Assembly: GCA_947460975.1 (NCBI GenBank)
Contig: CANHGO010000005.1
Location: 1 to 64,000 of the forward strand
DNA length: 64,000 nucleotides
DNA from: Cytophagaceae bacterium
GTDB taxonomy: Bacteria; Bacteroidota; Bacteroidia; Cytophagales; Spirosomataceae
Direction of reading: 5' to 3'
Positions 18,904-27,798 of this stretch are shown piece after piece (within the stretch, counting starts at the first letter, position 1; each line of letters opens with the position of its first letter). Both the position numbers and the translations under genes were made by a program. The notes under the pieces were generated by a model. That model ran no database searches, was not told the DNA's origin, and worked only from the letters and a program-made list of their open reading frames with translations.

Positions 18904-19575
18904 ATGTCCATTTTATCATTTAAAAATGTTCATGTTTCGCAAGATGGGGTTCCCACCTTGCAGGACGTTTCCCTGGAATTAAACCAAGGAGATTTTGTTT
19001 ATTTGATAGGTAAGTCGGGCAGTGGGAAAAGTACTTTTTTTAAATCGATATTTGCTGAATTACCCATCGATTCTGGGCTGGCTTCTGTGGCCGGTTATTC
19101 ATTAAACGACATTAAATCCAATGAAATCCCTTTTCTTCGTAGAAAGTTAGGGTTTGTATTTCAAGATTTCCAATTGCTGACCGATCGCAATGTGGAAATG
19201 AATTTATCCTTTGTTTTGGAAGCAACTGGACATCATGATCATGCGGAAAATGCGGCTCGTATTGAGACTGTTTTGAGCCAAGTGGGTATGTCAAGTGCCT
19301 TGCACAAAAGAGTTCATAAATTGTCGGGTGGAGAACAGCAACGCATTTGTATTGCTAGAGCAATTTTGAATAACCCTGTTTTGTTGTTGGCCGATGAGCC
19401 TACAGGCCATTTAGATCCTGAAGTTTCCTTAGAAATCATGTCTTTATTTCAGGAATTGAATAAAAAAGGAACCACTATTTTGATGGCAAGCCATGATTAT
19501 AATACCATGCGCAAAGTTCCAGGCCAATTTCTTCAGTGTGATGGAGGTAAAATTTCTCCTATCGACTCAATCTAA
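18904..19575 (+). CDS. ftsE: FtsE-like ABC ATPase (cell division)
   Basis: This 223-residue ABC ATPase has Walker A GKSGSGKST (residues 36-44), Q-loop FVFQDFQLL, signature KLSGGEQQR and Walker B LLLADEPTGHLD. The short length and the sequence (LQDVSLELNQGDFVYLIG) fit FtsE, which with the membrane protein FtsX regulates septal peptidoglycan hydrolases. No ftsX lies next to it, but in Bacteroidota ftsX is often elsewhere. A LolD-type lipoprotein exporter ATPase is the main alternative. It is convergent with porX, with only one base between the two stop codons. Confidence 0.82.
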   Translation: MSILSFKNVHVSQDGVPTLQDVSLELNQGDFVYLIGKSGSGKSTFFKSIFAELPIDSGLASVAGYSLNDIKSNEIPFLRRKLGFVFQDFQLLTDRNVEMNLSFVLEATGHHDHAENAARIETVLSQVGMSSALHKRVHKLSGGEQQRICIARAILNNPVLLLADEPTGHLDPEVSLEIMSLFQELNKKGTTILMASHDYNTMRKVPGQFLQCDGGKISPIDSI

Positions 19576-19576
19576 T

Positions 19577-21142
19577 TTATTTTCCTGTTAAATACACAAC
19601 TGGAATAATACATTCCTCTAGTGAAATTCCTCCATGTTGGAAGGTGTTTTTGTAGTGATTAACAAAATGATTGTAGTTGTTAGGATAAGCGAACATACAG
19701 TCTTCTTTCGCAAAAACATAAGTAGTCGATACATTTGGCTTTGGTAAAAATAATTGATCTGGCTTCCTTGAGACCATCATTTTACTATTGTTGTCCCAAT
19801 TTAAATTTTTCCCTTGCTTATACCTTAAGTTCGTATTGGTATTGCGATCCCCTACAATTTTAATTGGATTTTGTACCCGTATCATTCCATGGTCAGTGGT
19901 GATGATGACGCGTCCTTTTTTAGCAGAGATCTTTTTCAACAAATCAAATAAGGGAGAATGCTGGAACCAACTAGCAGTTAATGAGCGGTAAGCAGATTCA
20001 TCAGGCGCTAATTCTTTAATCATAGCCATGTCGGTCCTTGCATGTGAAAGCATGTCCACGAAGTTGTAAACAATGACATTGAGATCGTTGGTTAGTAGTT
20101 TGTTGAAATTGTCTACTAGCTGTTTTCCCTGATATTGATGAATAATTTTATGATAGGATGATTTAGCATCTATTTTCAATCGCTTTAATTGTTGTTGGAG
20201 ATAGAATTCTTCATGCTGATTAAATCCTTCATCATCATCTGAATCTCCTAAATCATGTACCCATTTGTCTGGAAAGTTTTTGTGAATTTCAGAGGGCATC
20301 ATGCCCGCAAAAATAGAATTTCTGGCAAATGCGGTCGTCGTAGGTAAAATGGAATAATAGGTGTTCTCTCTCTCAACTTGGAAATAATCTTGTATAAATA
20401 CTTCCAATATTTTCCATTGGTCATACCTCAGATTGTCAACTAAAATGAAAAATAGCGGACTTTTGTCATTGATTAAAGGAAATGCATATTTTCTCATCAT
20501 GAGGTGAGAAAGTATGGGAGTGTCTGAATCTGGCTTTTGGAGCCAATTTTCGTAATTTTTCTCGACAAACTTGCTGAAATGAGCATTGGCTTCTGACTTT
20601 TGACTATTCAATACCTCAGCCATAGATTTGTTCTCCGTATTGTCTATTTCTAATTCCCAATAGGATAGCTTTTTGTAAATCTCAGACCACTCCTCCGCAT
20701 TGAGTTTATCTTGGTATTGCATGGAAAGTGCTCTAAATTCTTGTTGGTAACTCAAATTTGTCTTCTCTTCCTGCAACCTTTTTTTGTCAAAAATTCGCTT
20801 TACTGAAAGAAGTAATTGGTTGGGATTGAGTGGCTTAATTAAATAATCGGCAATTTTTGATCCAATGGCATCCTCCATGAGTTCCTCCTCTTCTGATTTA
20901 GTAATCATGATGACAGGAAGATTAGGTCTGATTTGTTTAATGGCAATTAAAACCTCAAGACCAGACATTCCTGGCATATTTTCATCTAAAAAAAGTACGT
21001 CAAATTTTTGTTTGATTACAAGCTCCAGTGCATCAGCCCCTGAATTCACAGTACTTACTTGGTAGCCCTTATTTTCAAGAAAAATAATGTATGGCGTTAA
21101 TAAATCTATTTCATCATCTGCCCACAGTATGGAGTATATCAT
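19577..21142 (-). CDS. porX: PorX-type response regulator with PglZ phosphatase domain
   Basis: This 521-residue protein has an N-terminal receiver domain (acidic pocket ADDE near residue 8, phospho-acceptor Asp53 in LFLDENMPG, Lys near residue 103 in IKPLNP). A helical linker and a PglZ/alkaline-phosphatase-like domain (about 215-515) follow, with motifs LVDNLRYDQW, TTAFARNSIFAG, ITTDHGMI and FQHGGISLEE. This architecture is PorX, which regulates type IX secretion genes in Bacteroidota together with PorY and SigP. Its phosphatase domain hydrolyses phosphodiesters in studied members. No sensor kinase is adjacent. It implies a type IX secretion system in this organism. Confidence 0.94.
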   Translation of the reverse strand: MIYSILWADDEIDLLTPYIIFLENKGYQVSTVNSGADALELVIKQKFDVLFLDENMPGMSGLEVLIAIKQIRPNLPVIMITKSEEEELMEDAIGSKIADYLIKPLNPNQLLLSVKRIFDKKRLQEEKTNLSYQQEFRALSMQYQDKLNAEEWSEIYKKLSYWELEIDNTENKSMAEVLNSQKSEANAHFSKFVEKNYENWLQKPDSDTPILSHLMMRKYAFPLINDKSPLFFILVDNLRYDQWKILEVFIQDYFQVERENTYYSILPTTTAFARNSIFAGMMPSEIHKNFPDKWVHDLGDSDDDEGFNQHEEFYLQQQLKRLKIDAKSSYHKIIHQYQGKQLVDNFNKLLTNDLNVIVYNFVDMLSHARTDMAMIKELAPDESAYRSLTASWFQHSPLFDLLKKISAKKGRVIITTDHGMIRVQNPIKIVGDRNTNTNLRYKQGKNLNWDNNSKMMVSRKPDQLFLPKPNVSTTYVFAKEDCMFAYPNNYNHFVNHYKNTFQHGGISLEECIIPVVYLTGK

Positions 21143-21272
21143 ATATTCGTTTTTTTCTTTAACTTAATTCAGGCCTTTTTATTGTAAATGACTTAAATTA
21201 AATTTTGTTAAGGCGCATGGGATTATTTACTATTTAAAATTAGCTAATTTTATGCAGTGAATCACGCAATGT

Positions 21273-21557
21273 ATGTCAAATAAATCTCCAGTTCAGTTTA
21301 CCGATTCCGCTTTATTAAATTTGTTGCCTTTGGTTAGGGAGAACAAAATGCCTGAGCCATTTGTCCGAGTTGGAATGAGGGGAGGGGCCTGCGGGGGGAC
21401 ATTTGTTTTGGGATTTGACTCACAAACGGATCACGACGAGGCCTATTTAATTGACGAAATTCCGGTACTGATCGATAAGCGAGAGTTGCTTTTTGTCTTA
21501 GGAACGGTCATTAGTTTTGAGCCACAGGCCAATGGCTTTTATTTACACAAACCATAA
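21273..21557 (+). CDS. degenerate A-type (HesB/IscA-like) protein lacking the C-terminal CxC
   Basis: This 94-residue protein follows the A-type Fe-S carrier fold: an opening helix (FTDSALLNLLPLV), VRVGMRGGACGG with the first conserved cysteine, FVLGFDS, VLIDKRELLFVLGTVISFE and a final GFYLHKP. Classic IscA/SufA proteins then continue with CGCG, which supplies two more cluster ligands. Here the chain stops before that motif, so only one of the three cysteines remains. The intact A-type protein is at 61948-62274. Function is unknown. It precedes the Ppx/GppA gene by 11 bases, which suggests cotranscription. Confidence 0.75.
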   Translation: MSNKSPVQFTDSALLNLLPLVRENKMPEPFVRVGMRGGACGGTFVLGFDSQTDHDEAYLIDEIPVLIDKRELLFVLGTVISFEPQANGFYLHKP

Positions 21558-21568
21558 ATACATTTAAT

Positions 21569-22462
21569 ATGAAGTTTGCTGCGATTGACATAGGTTCTAA
21601 TGCTGCCCGTTTACAAATTTCAAGTGTATTGGAAGATGAAGGTGTAAACAGTTTTAAGCGCGTGGAGTATGTTCGGTTTGCGTTGCGCTTAGGCCATGAT
21701 GTGTTTATCGACGGGGCTATTTCCCCTGAATCAGAAGTGAGAATTTTTAAATTATTGCAGGCGTACAAACTATTAATGGAATTGCATGAAGTGCAAGATT
21801 ATGCCATTTGTGCCACTTCTGCGATGCGTGAAGCTATTAATGCGGCTGAAATAATCACAAGGATCAATAAGATTTTAGAGATGAAAATCAATGTAATTGA
21901 TGGAGCAAGAGAGGCCGAATTGATTAATGATGTAGTTGTACAGTCGTTACATCCTCAGAAAAATTACTTGCATATTGATGTAGGCGGCGGCTCTACCGAG
22001 TTAAATATCTACCGAAACCGAGAAAAATTAGCTTCTAAATCTTTTAAAATTGGTTCAGTCCGTCTTTTGGAAGGCAAGGAAAAAGAATCTGATTGGGAAA
22101 AAATGAAGCAGTGGATTTCCTTGCAAATCGTATCTATGAATGGCCCCATTTATGCGGTAGGAACGGGTGGAAACATTAGTAAATTGTACAATATGTCAAG
22201 TGAGGTGAATGAATTGAAGACTATGACGATGGACGAACTTAAAAAAATTGCCGACTATGTAAGTTCCTTTACTTTTGAGGAACGCGTGCATAAATTAAGA
22301 CTCAATACTGATCGTGCGGATGTCATTGTTCCGGCCTCATCTATTTATTTGGCTGCGATGGAGTGTGCAGGTTGTCCTAGTATTTTTGTTCCGGATTTAG
22401 GATTGAAAGATGGAATTCTTCAAATGCTGTATGATCGCTATAAAGCTAGAAAAAAGGCCTAA
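21569..22462 (+). CDS. Ppx/GppA-family phosphatase
   Basis: This 297-residue member of the ASKHA phosphotransfer fold has phosphate-1 motif AAIDIGSNAARLQI, the catalytic Glu region TSAMREA, and phosphate-2 motif HIDVGGGSTEL, followed by FKIGSVRLLEG and AVGTGGNISKL. These enzymes hydrolyse polyphosphate or the pppGpp 5-prime phosphate. The short length, without the C-terminal HD region of E. coli Ppx, is typical of Bacteroidota members, which I cannot assign firmly to either substrate. It is convergent with the DUF3078 gene, with stop codons touching. Confidence 0.9.
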   Translation: MKFAAIDIGSNAARLQISSVLEDEGVNSFKRVEYVRFALRLGHDVFIDGAISPESEVRIFKLLQAYKLLMELHEVQDYAICATSAMREAINAAEIITRINKILEMKINVIDGAREAELINDVVVQSLHPQKNYLHIDVGGGSTELNIYRNREKLASKSFKIGSVRLLEGKEKESDWEKMKQWISLQIVSMNGPIYAVGTGGNISKLYNMSSEVNELKTMTMDELKKIADYVSSFTFEERVHKLRLNTDRADVIVPASSIYLAAMECAGCPSIFVPDLGLKDGILQMLYDRYKARKKA

Positions 22463-23353
22463 TTACTTGTTGATTCGATAGGCTAAACCCATGGAGAGAA
22501 CTTGGGAGAATTGCCAATTGGGATCTTGGTCGTAATCTCTAAACAAAACGGCCTGCAAATTTGTGCTAAGGTATTTGTTTACTTTCATGGTAAAATTAGC
22601 GTCAAGACGATGCACCATGCCATTGGATACACCAAATCTAAAATAATCAATTAAGCTAGAATACCTTAATTTCATATTGACATTTTCGAATATTTCTCTT
22701 TCCACATTGAATAATAATTGAAACACAAATTGATTTCGAATATTGTCACCGGGTCTTTCTAGACCGAATAATCCTGCTCTTGAAATACGTTCATCAAAGA
22801 CAAAGGTTTGCCTCAGACTGCCTATACCAAATCGCGTGTAAAACGATTTCTGAGGATGATATTCTAATCCTAATGAAGTGGTTAAATAGGCGGGGGCAAA
22901 AATACTAGAGACTAATGAATCCACGGGAATGCCCTTTTTATTTTTTTTGCCAAATTCAAATCCTTGAAAAAATTGCGTTTGGAAGTTGGTAGAACCATAA
23001 AAATCCCATTGGGGACTTATCCGATAACCCGCCTTGAATTCGTAAAAAATACGATCAACACTTTTTCGTAAACTTTGGGTTTTATTTTGGAGAAATCCCA
23101 CTTGCATACTTAAATCACTAATTAAGCGCCAAGAAGAATTATTGATGGAGGCATTGTGATTTAAATACCAACCGGTCGCAAAGGTGTTTGAACCTCCCCC
23201 TTTCCAGTTGTCACTAAAGCTGGCTTGATTTAAATCGATGCCCGTGGCAAAATTTTGTTTCCAAAAAACTTTTAAGGAATCTTTTTGAATGGAATTTTCG
23301 GCCAACAATGGAAAGCTGAAAATTAATATCAAATAAATAAACCAAAGTTTCAT
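22463..23353 (-). CDS. DUF3078 outer-membrane protein
   Basis: This 296-residue protein has a signal peptide (MKLWFIYLILIFSFPLLAE). It then shows the DUF3078 pattern FWKQNFATGIDLNQASFSDNWKGGG followed by alternating aromatic-polar strands and a terminal AYRINK strand, consistent with an outer-membrane beta barrel. The function of DUF3078 is unknown; it is widespread in Bacteroidota. The frame is also open from an ATG at 23368, but the signal peptide fits the start at 23353. The mutarotase gene lies 37 bases upstream on the same strand. Confidence 0.82.
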   Translation of the reverse strand: MKLWFIYLILIFSFPLLAENSIQKDSLKVFWKQNFATGIDLNQASFSDNWKGGGSNTFATGWYLNHNASINNSSWRLISDLSMQVGFLQNKTQSLRKSVDRIFYEFKAGYRISPQWDFYGSTNFQTQFFQGFEFGKKNKKGIPVDSLVSSIFAPAYLTTSLGLEYHPQKSFYTRFGIGSLRQTFVFDERISRAGLFGLERPGDNIRNQFVFQLLFNVEREIFENVNMKLRYSSLIDYFRFGVSNGMVHRLDANFTMKVNKYLSTNLQAVLFRDYDQDPNWQFSQVLSMGLAYRINK

Positions 23354-23390
23354 GCCGTAAAGGTACATAAATCATTTATTTAACGAACTA

Positions 23391-24338
23391 TCAAATTTTA
23401 GCTTTGTCAATCCAAATTTCAACTATACTAGTAAATTTCTCATTCGGACTTAATACTTGTAATCCATCTCCTGTGTTGAAGGCATCTGTATTTCCGGTCA
23501 TGGGCTCAATGGCGACACAATTTTCGGAATGTGGCGCAAAAACCACTAAATATGGAAATTCAACTGAGTTTTGCTTGAGAAAGAGGCTAATTTTTGACTC
23601 TTGATCGCTTAGTTCGGTCAAGTGTTCTGTTTGGCTTTCTAATTTAAAAACGTTGTCCAATGTCGTTTCTGAAAATCGAACAGGCATTGGAATGGAAACG
23701 CTTTCCTCTGCCATGGGAATCATCTGTGGATCCGAAATGTACTTTAATTTGGGGCTGAAATTAATTTCTAAATGACTTAGATCTGCGTTCGCTATTTTGA
23801 AATATGGATGCCAGCCGCAGGCAAAAGGCATATTGGTTTGTCCTGTATTTTGGCATTTGAAATTCACGGCAAAGGTTCCTTTTGAGCTTAACTTATAAGT
23901 AAGAGTAAAAATAAATGGAAACGGGTAGCCGGGGAAATCGCCTGTGTAGTTGTGAATAAAAGAAACTTCTGTCGAATCGTCATTGCATTTCTCTTCAGAA
24001 ATTTCAAATTTTTTCCTTGCTAAAAAACCATGAATAGCATTTCCGAGGTTGGATTCGTTGATGGGCAATTGGTAATTTCGGCCTTCAAATGAATAATTGC
24101 CATTTCGAACTCGATTAACCCAGGGTGCTAATAAGGCACTGGGGTACAAGTCGTTTTCGCCAATGGTTTTTTCTCCCGGAAGATGAATGAGTTGGACCAG
24201 CTTGTTTTCACAAATCAATTCCAGCTCCACTAAAGCTGCCCCTATTTCAGGCAATATGACTACTTTTTCACCCGTTTGTGGATTTTGTAGAATTACTTTT
24301 TTTTCACTCGTAGGTTCAGCAAGTACAATTATTTCCAT
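23391..24338 (-). CDS. aldose 1-epimerase (galactose mutarotase) family protein
   Basis: This 315-residue protein has the mutarotase landmarks: ALLAPWVNRVRNGNY, NAIHGFLA with the catalytic His, CGWHPYFKI with the second His, and VAIEPMTGNTDAF with the catalytic Glu near the end. It interconverts alpha and beta anomers of aldoses. It could also be a hexose-6-phosphate epimerase of the same fold, because the exact substrate cannot be read from the sequence. Its start overlaps the end of the TIGR02757 gene by 10 bases, so the two are coupled. There is no signal peptide. Confidence 0.88.
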   Translation of the reverse strand: MEIIVLAEPTSEKKVILQNPQTGEKVVILPEIGAALVELELICENKLVQLIHLPGEKTIGENDLYPSALLAPWVNRVRNGNYSFEGRNYQLPINESNLGNAIHGFLARKKFEISEEKCNDDSTEVSFIHNYTGDFPGYPFPFIFTLTYKLSSKGTFAVNFKCQNTGQTNMPFACGWHPYFKIANADLSHLEINFSPKLKYISDPQMIPMAEESVSIPMPVRFSETTLDNVFKLESQTEHLTELSDQESKISLFLKQNSVEFPYLVVFAPHSENCVAIEPMTGNTDAFNTGDGLQVLSPNEKFTSIVEIWIDKAKI

Positions 24339-25108
24339 ATCGTTTTTTCTTCAATGCCCATGCCATACAATGCAAAATCAAATTTCACAGGATCCATAGG
24401 GTCGATTTTTTTTAATTCTTCTGTAAGTTCTACCGCCTTTTTCCAATTGGGCAAGCCGGAAACAATTAAACCTAATTTCTCTGCAGTTCTTTGAGAATGA
24501 ACGTCTAAAGGACAAATTAATTGTTGGGGTTTTATTTTTTTCCAAAGGCCAAAATCCACTCCCATCTGATCCTCTCTGACCATCCACCTCAAAAACATGC
24601 ATATTCGTTTACATGCTGAGTTTTTATTTGGAGTGGAAACATGTTTTTTGGTCCTCTCCGGAGCCCAAGGATCATCAAAAAAATGCGTGTAAAAATCATT
24701 AATTGCCTTCGTTGTATTCAATTCATGTAAGTTATTATCCGGCACAAAGGCTGTTTCTAAACTTGGATGGCTTGTGTAGTGCCTGTTAAAAAATCGTATA
24801 AAATATAAGGCATCTGTACTTTGAAAAGTTCGATGTTTGAAGGATTCAAACCGTTTTAAATCACTCTCCTGATGATTCAGAATGAAATCGTGAGGCGTTC
24901 CATCCATCAGATTAATTAATTTTTTGGCATTATTGAGGATGGTGGTTCGCTGTCCCCAAGATAGCATCGCCACCCAAAATCCCATGATTTCCCGGTCTTG
25001 TAATTTGGTAAATAAGTGGGGAATTTGAATCGGGTCGTGTTCAATGAACCTAGGATGATTGAAAAATGCGTATTTCTTCTCAAGAAGTTCTACGATTTCT
25101 TCCTTCAT
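24329..25108 (-). CDS. TIGR02757/DUF2400 family protein
   Basis: This 259-residue, mainly helical protein matches the TIGR02757 (DUF2400) family. Typical landmarks are an opening LLEKKYAFFNHPRFIEHDPIQIP, the MGFWVAMLSWGQRTTILNNAKKL stretch, RICMFLRWMVRED, and LICPLDVHSQRTAEKLGL before a C-terminal DPVKFDFALYGMGI. The late part recalls helix-hairpin-helix glycosylases, but catalytic assignment is not established and the family function is unknown. It starts 4 bases after the stop of a 54-residue membrane protein gene and overlaps the mutarotase gene. Confidence 0.85.
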   Translation of the reverse strand: MKEEIVELLEKKYAFFNHPRFIEHDPIQIPHLFTKLQDREIMGFWVAMLSWGQRTTILNNAKKLINLMDGTPHDFILNHQESDLKRFESFKHRTFQSTDALYFIRFFNRHYTSHPSLETAFVPDNNLHELNTTKAINDFYTHFFDDPWAPERTKKHVSTPNKNSACKRICMFLRWMVREDQMGVDFGLWKKIKPQQLICPLDVHSQRTAEKLGLIVSGLPNWKKAVELTEELKKIDPMDPVKFDFALYGMGIEEKTIWK

Positions 25109-25112
25109 GGGC

Positions 25113-25277
25113 TTATTTTATTTTGCTAAAAAATGCGATTAGTTTGGAAGGAAATGAAAATATCCAAACCAACAAGGTTACTGCGGCTGAGAATAGTGCG
25201 ATAAATGGATAGGATAAGATGAAAAAAATTTCAAAAACTACATTTCCTACCGTGACCGGTCTTTTGCGTTTAGGCAT
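25113..25277 (-). CDS. 54-residue single-pass or hairpin membrane protein
   Basis: This short ORF has an ATG one base after the LysM gene stop (TAAAATG) and a TAA four bases before the TIGR02757 ATG, so it fits exactly inside an operon. The peptide starts with a basic stretch (MPKRKRPVTVGN) and continues with a long hydrophobic region (residues 13-50, including FFILSYPFIALFSAAVTLLV). It ends FFSKIK, a basic tail. It should insert in the inner membrane as one or two helices. I recognise no family. Position, spacing and composition make it a convincing gene of unknown function. Confidence 0.8.
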   Translation of the reverse strand: MPKRKRPVTVGNVVFEIFFILSYPFIALFSAAVTLLVWIFSFPSKLIAFFSKIK

Positions 25278-25278
25278 T

Positions 25279-26130
25279 TTATTGAATTAAATAGCTGATC
25301 TCGGCTCTAATTCTTTTGTCGACTGCATTAAGTCGCTCAAATGCCTTAGGAGAAAGTTTAATGATTAATTTTCCATCTGAGTTGGGCAATCTACCGATCA
25401 CCTTAACCCATATACTTTGGTTGTTTGCTAAATTTTTGACCAGAACCAAGGTGCCTATAGGGGCTGATTTGTGTAAGGCTAAATATTTACCAGAATTGTC
25501 AGGAACCTCGATTAATTCTGCAATTCCTGTTTCAATGGTCTTTTTCAAGCCATCTGATTCTTTACTATCCGATTTTAATTCTTCTATCCCTTTATCGTTT
25601 TTGCTGCCCAATAAAGTTGATTTGTCAATGACCAAATTTTTCGGCGCCTCGACTAATAACCGTTGGCCTTCTTTCAAAACATCTGAAGTTAAATTATTCC
25701 ATTTTCGGATATCAGCCATCGTTACTTTATGCAAATTTGCAATGGTTAATAGACTTTGTTTCGCAGAAACGATGTGAATGTCAGATTCAATGGGTTTAAC
25801 TTCTTCTTGTTTTTTTACCACCACTTTTTCCAAAGGTTTAGCAGGAGCAATTAGTGCATTTGTAGCTTCGTCTAAGTAGTGAATGGGGATGAATATGATT
25901 TCTCCTGCATTGATCGGAATGTTTACTTCAGGATTAATTTGCTTGAACTCAGTTAATGAAAGATTAAAATGCTTTAATATCGAGTAAAGGGGTTGCTTGT
26001 TTTCCACCTTGTACACGATATAGGTTTTATTGTTCTCTTTTTTAAGTCCTAAGGAATCGATCGGGCTTCCAAAAGCGCTCGTGAATCCCACACTCAACAA
26101 AACGAATAAAAGTAGCTTTTTAGAATTCAT
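25279..26130 (-). CDS. secreted LysM-domain protein
   Basis: This 283-residue protein has a signal peptide ending near AFGS and two LysM motifs, at about residues 40-83 (YIVYKVENKQPLYSILKHFNLS and NAGEIIFIP) and 118-162 (HIVSAKQSLLTIANLHKV and LKEGQRLLVE). The last 75 residues (about 210-283) resemble a double-psi beta-barrel region (PIGTLVLVKNLANNQSIWVKVIG), as in RlpA-like proteins, but the catalytic Asp-His pair is not evident to me. It probably binds peptidoglycan in the periplasm. It overlaps the preceding gene by 11 bases and is followed closely by the 54-residue membrane protein. Confidence 0.82.
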   Translation of the reverse strand: MNSKKLLLFVLLSVGFTSAFGSPIDSLGLKKENNKTYIVYKVENKQPLYSILKHFNLSLTEFKQINPEVNIPINAGEIIFIPIHYLDEATNALIAPAKPLEKVVVKKQEEVKPIESDIHIVSAKQSLLTIANLHKVTMADIRKWNNLTSDVLKEGQRLLVEAPKNLVIDKSTLLGSKNDKGIEELKSDSKESDGLKKTIETGIAELIEVPDNSGKYLALHKSAPIGTLVLVKNLANNQSIWVKVIGRLPNSDGKLIIKLSPKAFERLNAVDKRIRAEISYLIQ

Positions 26131-26878
26131 AAAATATTAGTTGATGCTTGTCTTTAATATAAATCAACGTGCGATTGAATATTTGAAACGTATTATAACC
26201 AATGGTTTCCCCCTCCGCAATTATTTCGGTATGCTCCGTTTCAAATCCTTTATCGCACACTCTAAGGATGTTTTTTAAGCCACCTTCGTAAAGATAATAA
26301 GAAAATATTATCTTATCATTTCCGTCCCAACAATCCATGGCTTTGACTATATTTTCGTCAAAATTTTGTTTAAAAAATAACTTAAAATCTGAAAATCCCG
26401 GTTGGTTTTCCTCAAAATGAGCTGGGTTTTCAAAAAGAAACTGGTTGCTTCCTTCATCAGTGGGGTCTTCAGGGACTTCAAAATGGCCTGTCTGCAAATT
26501 AATCCAAAAGAGCGATTTTTCTTGAACCACTTGAATATGTGAATGAGTAAATTTTACCCAATGCGTGATGGCAACCTCATAAATTAAATTCCCAGAAGCT
26601 AAATCATAGGCTTCTAATGCTTCAATGCCTGGATTTATTCCCGATTTTAAGCGAAGAAATAAGCCGATATTCCCTACACCTTTTAACCAGGTTTTTATTT
26701 TATTGGAGGGATCAAAGGAACAAATATCATTTGCCATCCGCTTTGAAATATCAAAACTAACCCAATTTGTTTCTGTGGGCGATCGAAGTTCAATCCAAAG
26801 TTTAGGAACCTCTTTTGTTCCGAAATATCCGATACTCCAAATCGTTGATTCAAATAAATGTTTGGATATTTTTTCCAA
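26120..26878 (-). CDS. probable DUF4905 domain protein
   Basis: This 252-residue protein has no signal peptide or membrane helix. The N-terminal pattern (HLFESTIWSIGYF, then WIELRSPTETNWVSFDI) and the central GIEALEAYDLASGNLIYE look like DUF4905, a family of Cytophagales and relatives with unknown function and probable beta-rich repeats. I make this link from memory of the pattern and it should be treated as tentative. It is the first gene of the minus-strand group running to the DUF3078 gene and is divergent from kdsB. Its end overlaps the LysM gene by 11 bases. Confidence 0.6.
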   Translation of the reverse strand: MEKISKHLFESTIWSIGYFGTKEVPKLWIELRSPTETNWVSFDISKRMANDICSFDPSNKIKTWLKGVGNIGLFLRLKSGINPGIEALEAYDLASGNLIYEVAITHWVKFTHSHIQVVQEKSLFWINLQTGHFEVPEDPTDEGSNQFLFENPAHFEENQPGFSDFKLFFKQNFDENIVKAMDCWDGNDKIIFSYYLYEGGLKNILRVCDKGFETEHTEIIAEGETIGYNTFQIFNRTLIYIKDKHQLIFYEF

Positions 26879-26947
26879 AAGCGAGAGCGATTTTAATATA
26901 AATTATGTGCAAATTTGTTAAATTTCATTGAATAAAATCAATTTATT

Positions 26948-27700
26948 ATGATCCAAGGTAAAAAAGTTGTTGCCGTAATTCCAGCACGTTATGCGTCAAC
27001 TCGCTACCCTGGAAAGCCATTGGTGGATCTAGGTGGAAAACCGATGATTCAAAGAACCTACGAACAGGTAGCCACGGTGAAGGGTTGGGATCAGATTATA
27101 ATAGCCACCGATGATGAACGAATATTTAAGGTGGCTAAGTCATTTGGTGCCACGGCTATGATGACTTCAATGTCCCATGTTTCTGGTACGGATCGATGTG
27201 CAGAGGTGTTAGCAAATTTAGGGGATGGTATTGATTATATTGTGAATATTCAAGGGGATGAACCCTATATTGAACCTCAGCAGCTCATTGAAATCACGAA
27301 TGCGATGGATTCAAATGCCCCCATTCTGACTTTAGTTAAACAAATTACCACGATTGATACCTTGTTTAATCCGAATTGTCCTAAGGTAGTCTTGGACAAT
27401 AAAAACCAAGCTTTGTATTTTTCTAGACATGCTATTCCTTACATGCGCGGTTTACCCCAAGAAGATTGGTTGACGCATCATCGATATTTCAAACACATAG
27501 GTTTATACGCGTATCGAACCGATATTTTATTGTCCATTAGTAAATTACCTGCCTCAGATCTTGAAACATCAGAAGCCTTGGAGCAGTTGAGGTGGCTACA
27601 AAATGGCTTCCCAATTCAAGCGGTAGAAACACAATATGAAACGATGGGCATTGACAGTCCAGAAGACCTCGAAAAAATCAAAAAATTAGGTTTCCTTTAA
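26948..27700 (+). CDS. kdsB: 3-deoxy-manno-octulosonate cytidylyltransferase
   Basis: This 250-residue enzyme activates Kdo as CMP-Kdo for the inner core of lipopolysaccharide. Motifs are AVIPARYASTRYPGKPL (nucleotide binding), IIATDDERI, SGTDRCAE and VNIQGDEPYI with the metal-binding Asp, and a closing GIDSPEDLEKIKKL. Length is normal. It indicates Kdo-containing LPS, consistent with a Gram-negative outer membrane. It stands alone on the plus strand, with a separate promoter element before metH downstream. Confidence 0.97.
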   Translation: MIQGKKVVAVIPARYASTRYPGKPLVDLGGKPMIQRTYEQVATVKGWDQIIIATDDERIFKVAKSFGATAMMTSMSHVSGTDRCAEVLANLGDGIDYIVNIQGDEPYIEPQQLIEITNAMDSNAPILTLVKQITTIDTLFNPNCPKVVLDNKNQALYFSRHAIPYMRGLPQEDWLTHHRYFKHIGLYAYRTDILLSISKLPASDLETSEALEQLRWLQNGFPIQAVETQYETMGIDSPEDLEKIKKLGFL

Positions 27701-27733
27701 ATCAAAATTTATGGGTGATTGGGTGAAATGATG

Positions 27734-27741
27734 TATCTTTG
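27734..27741 (+). promoter_or_regulatory. -7 promoter element upstream of metH
   Basis: TATCTTTG is a perfect TAnnTTTG element. It predicts a transcript start near 27748, about 50 bases before the metH ATG. No convincing TTG lies at the usual distance upstream, and the leader is too short for a cobalamin or SAM riboswitch. Confidence 0.5.
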
Positions 27742-27798
27742 TCAGATTTTTAACCTTTTTATTTAGTCGCTTTGATTCGTTCAAAGATTCAATTGTCT

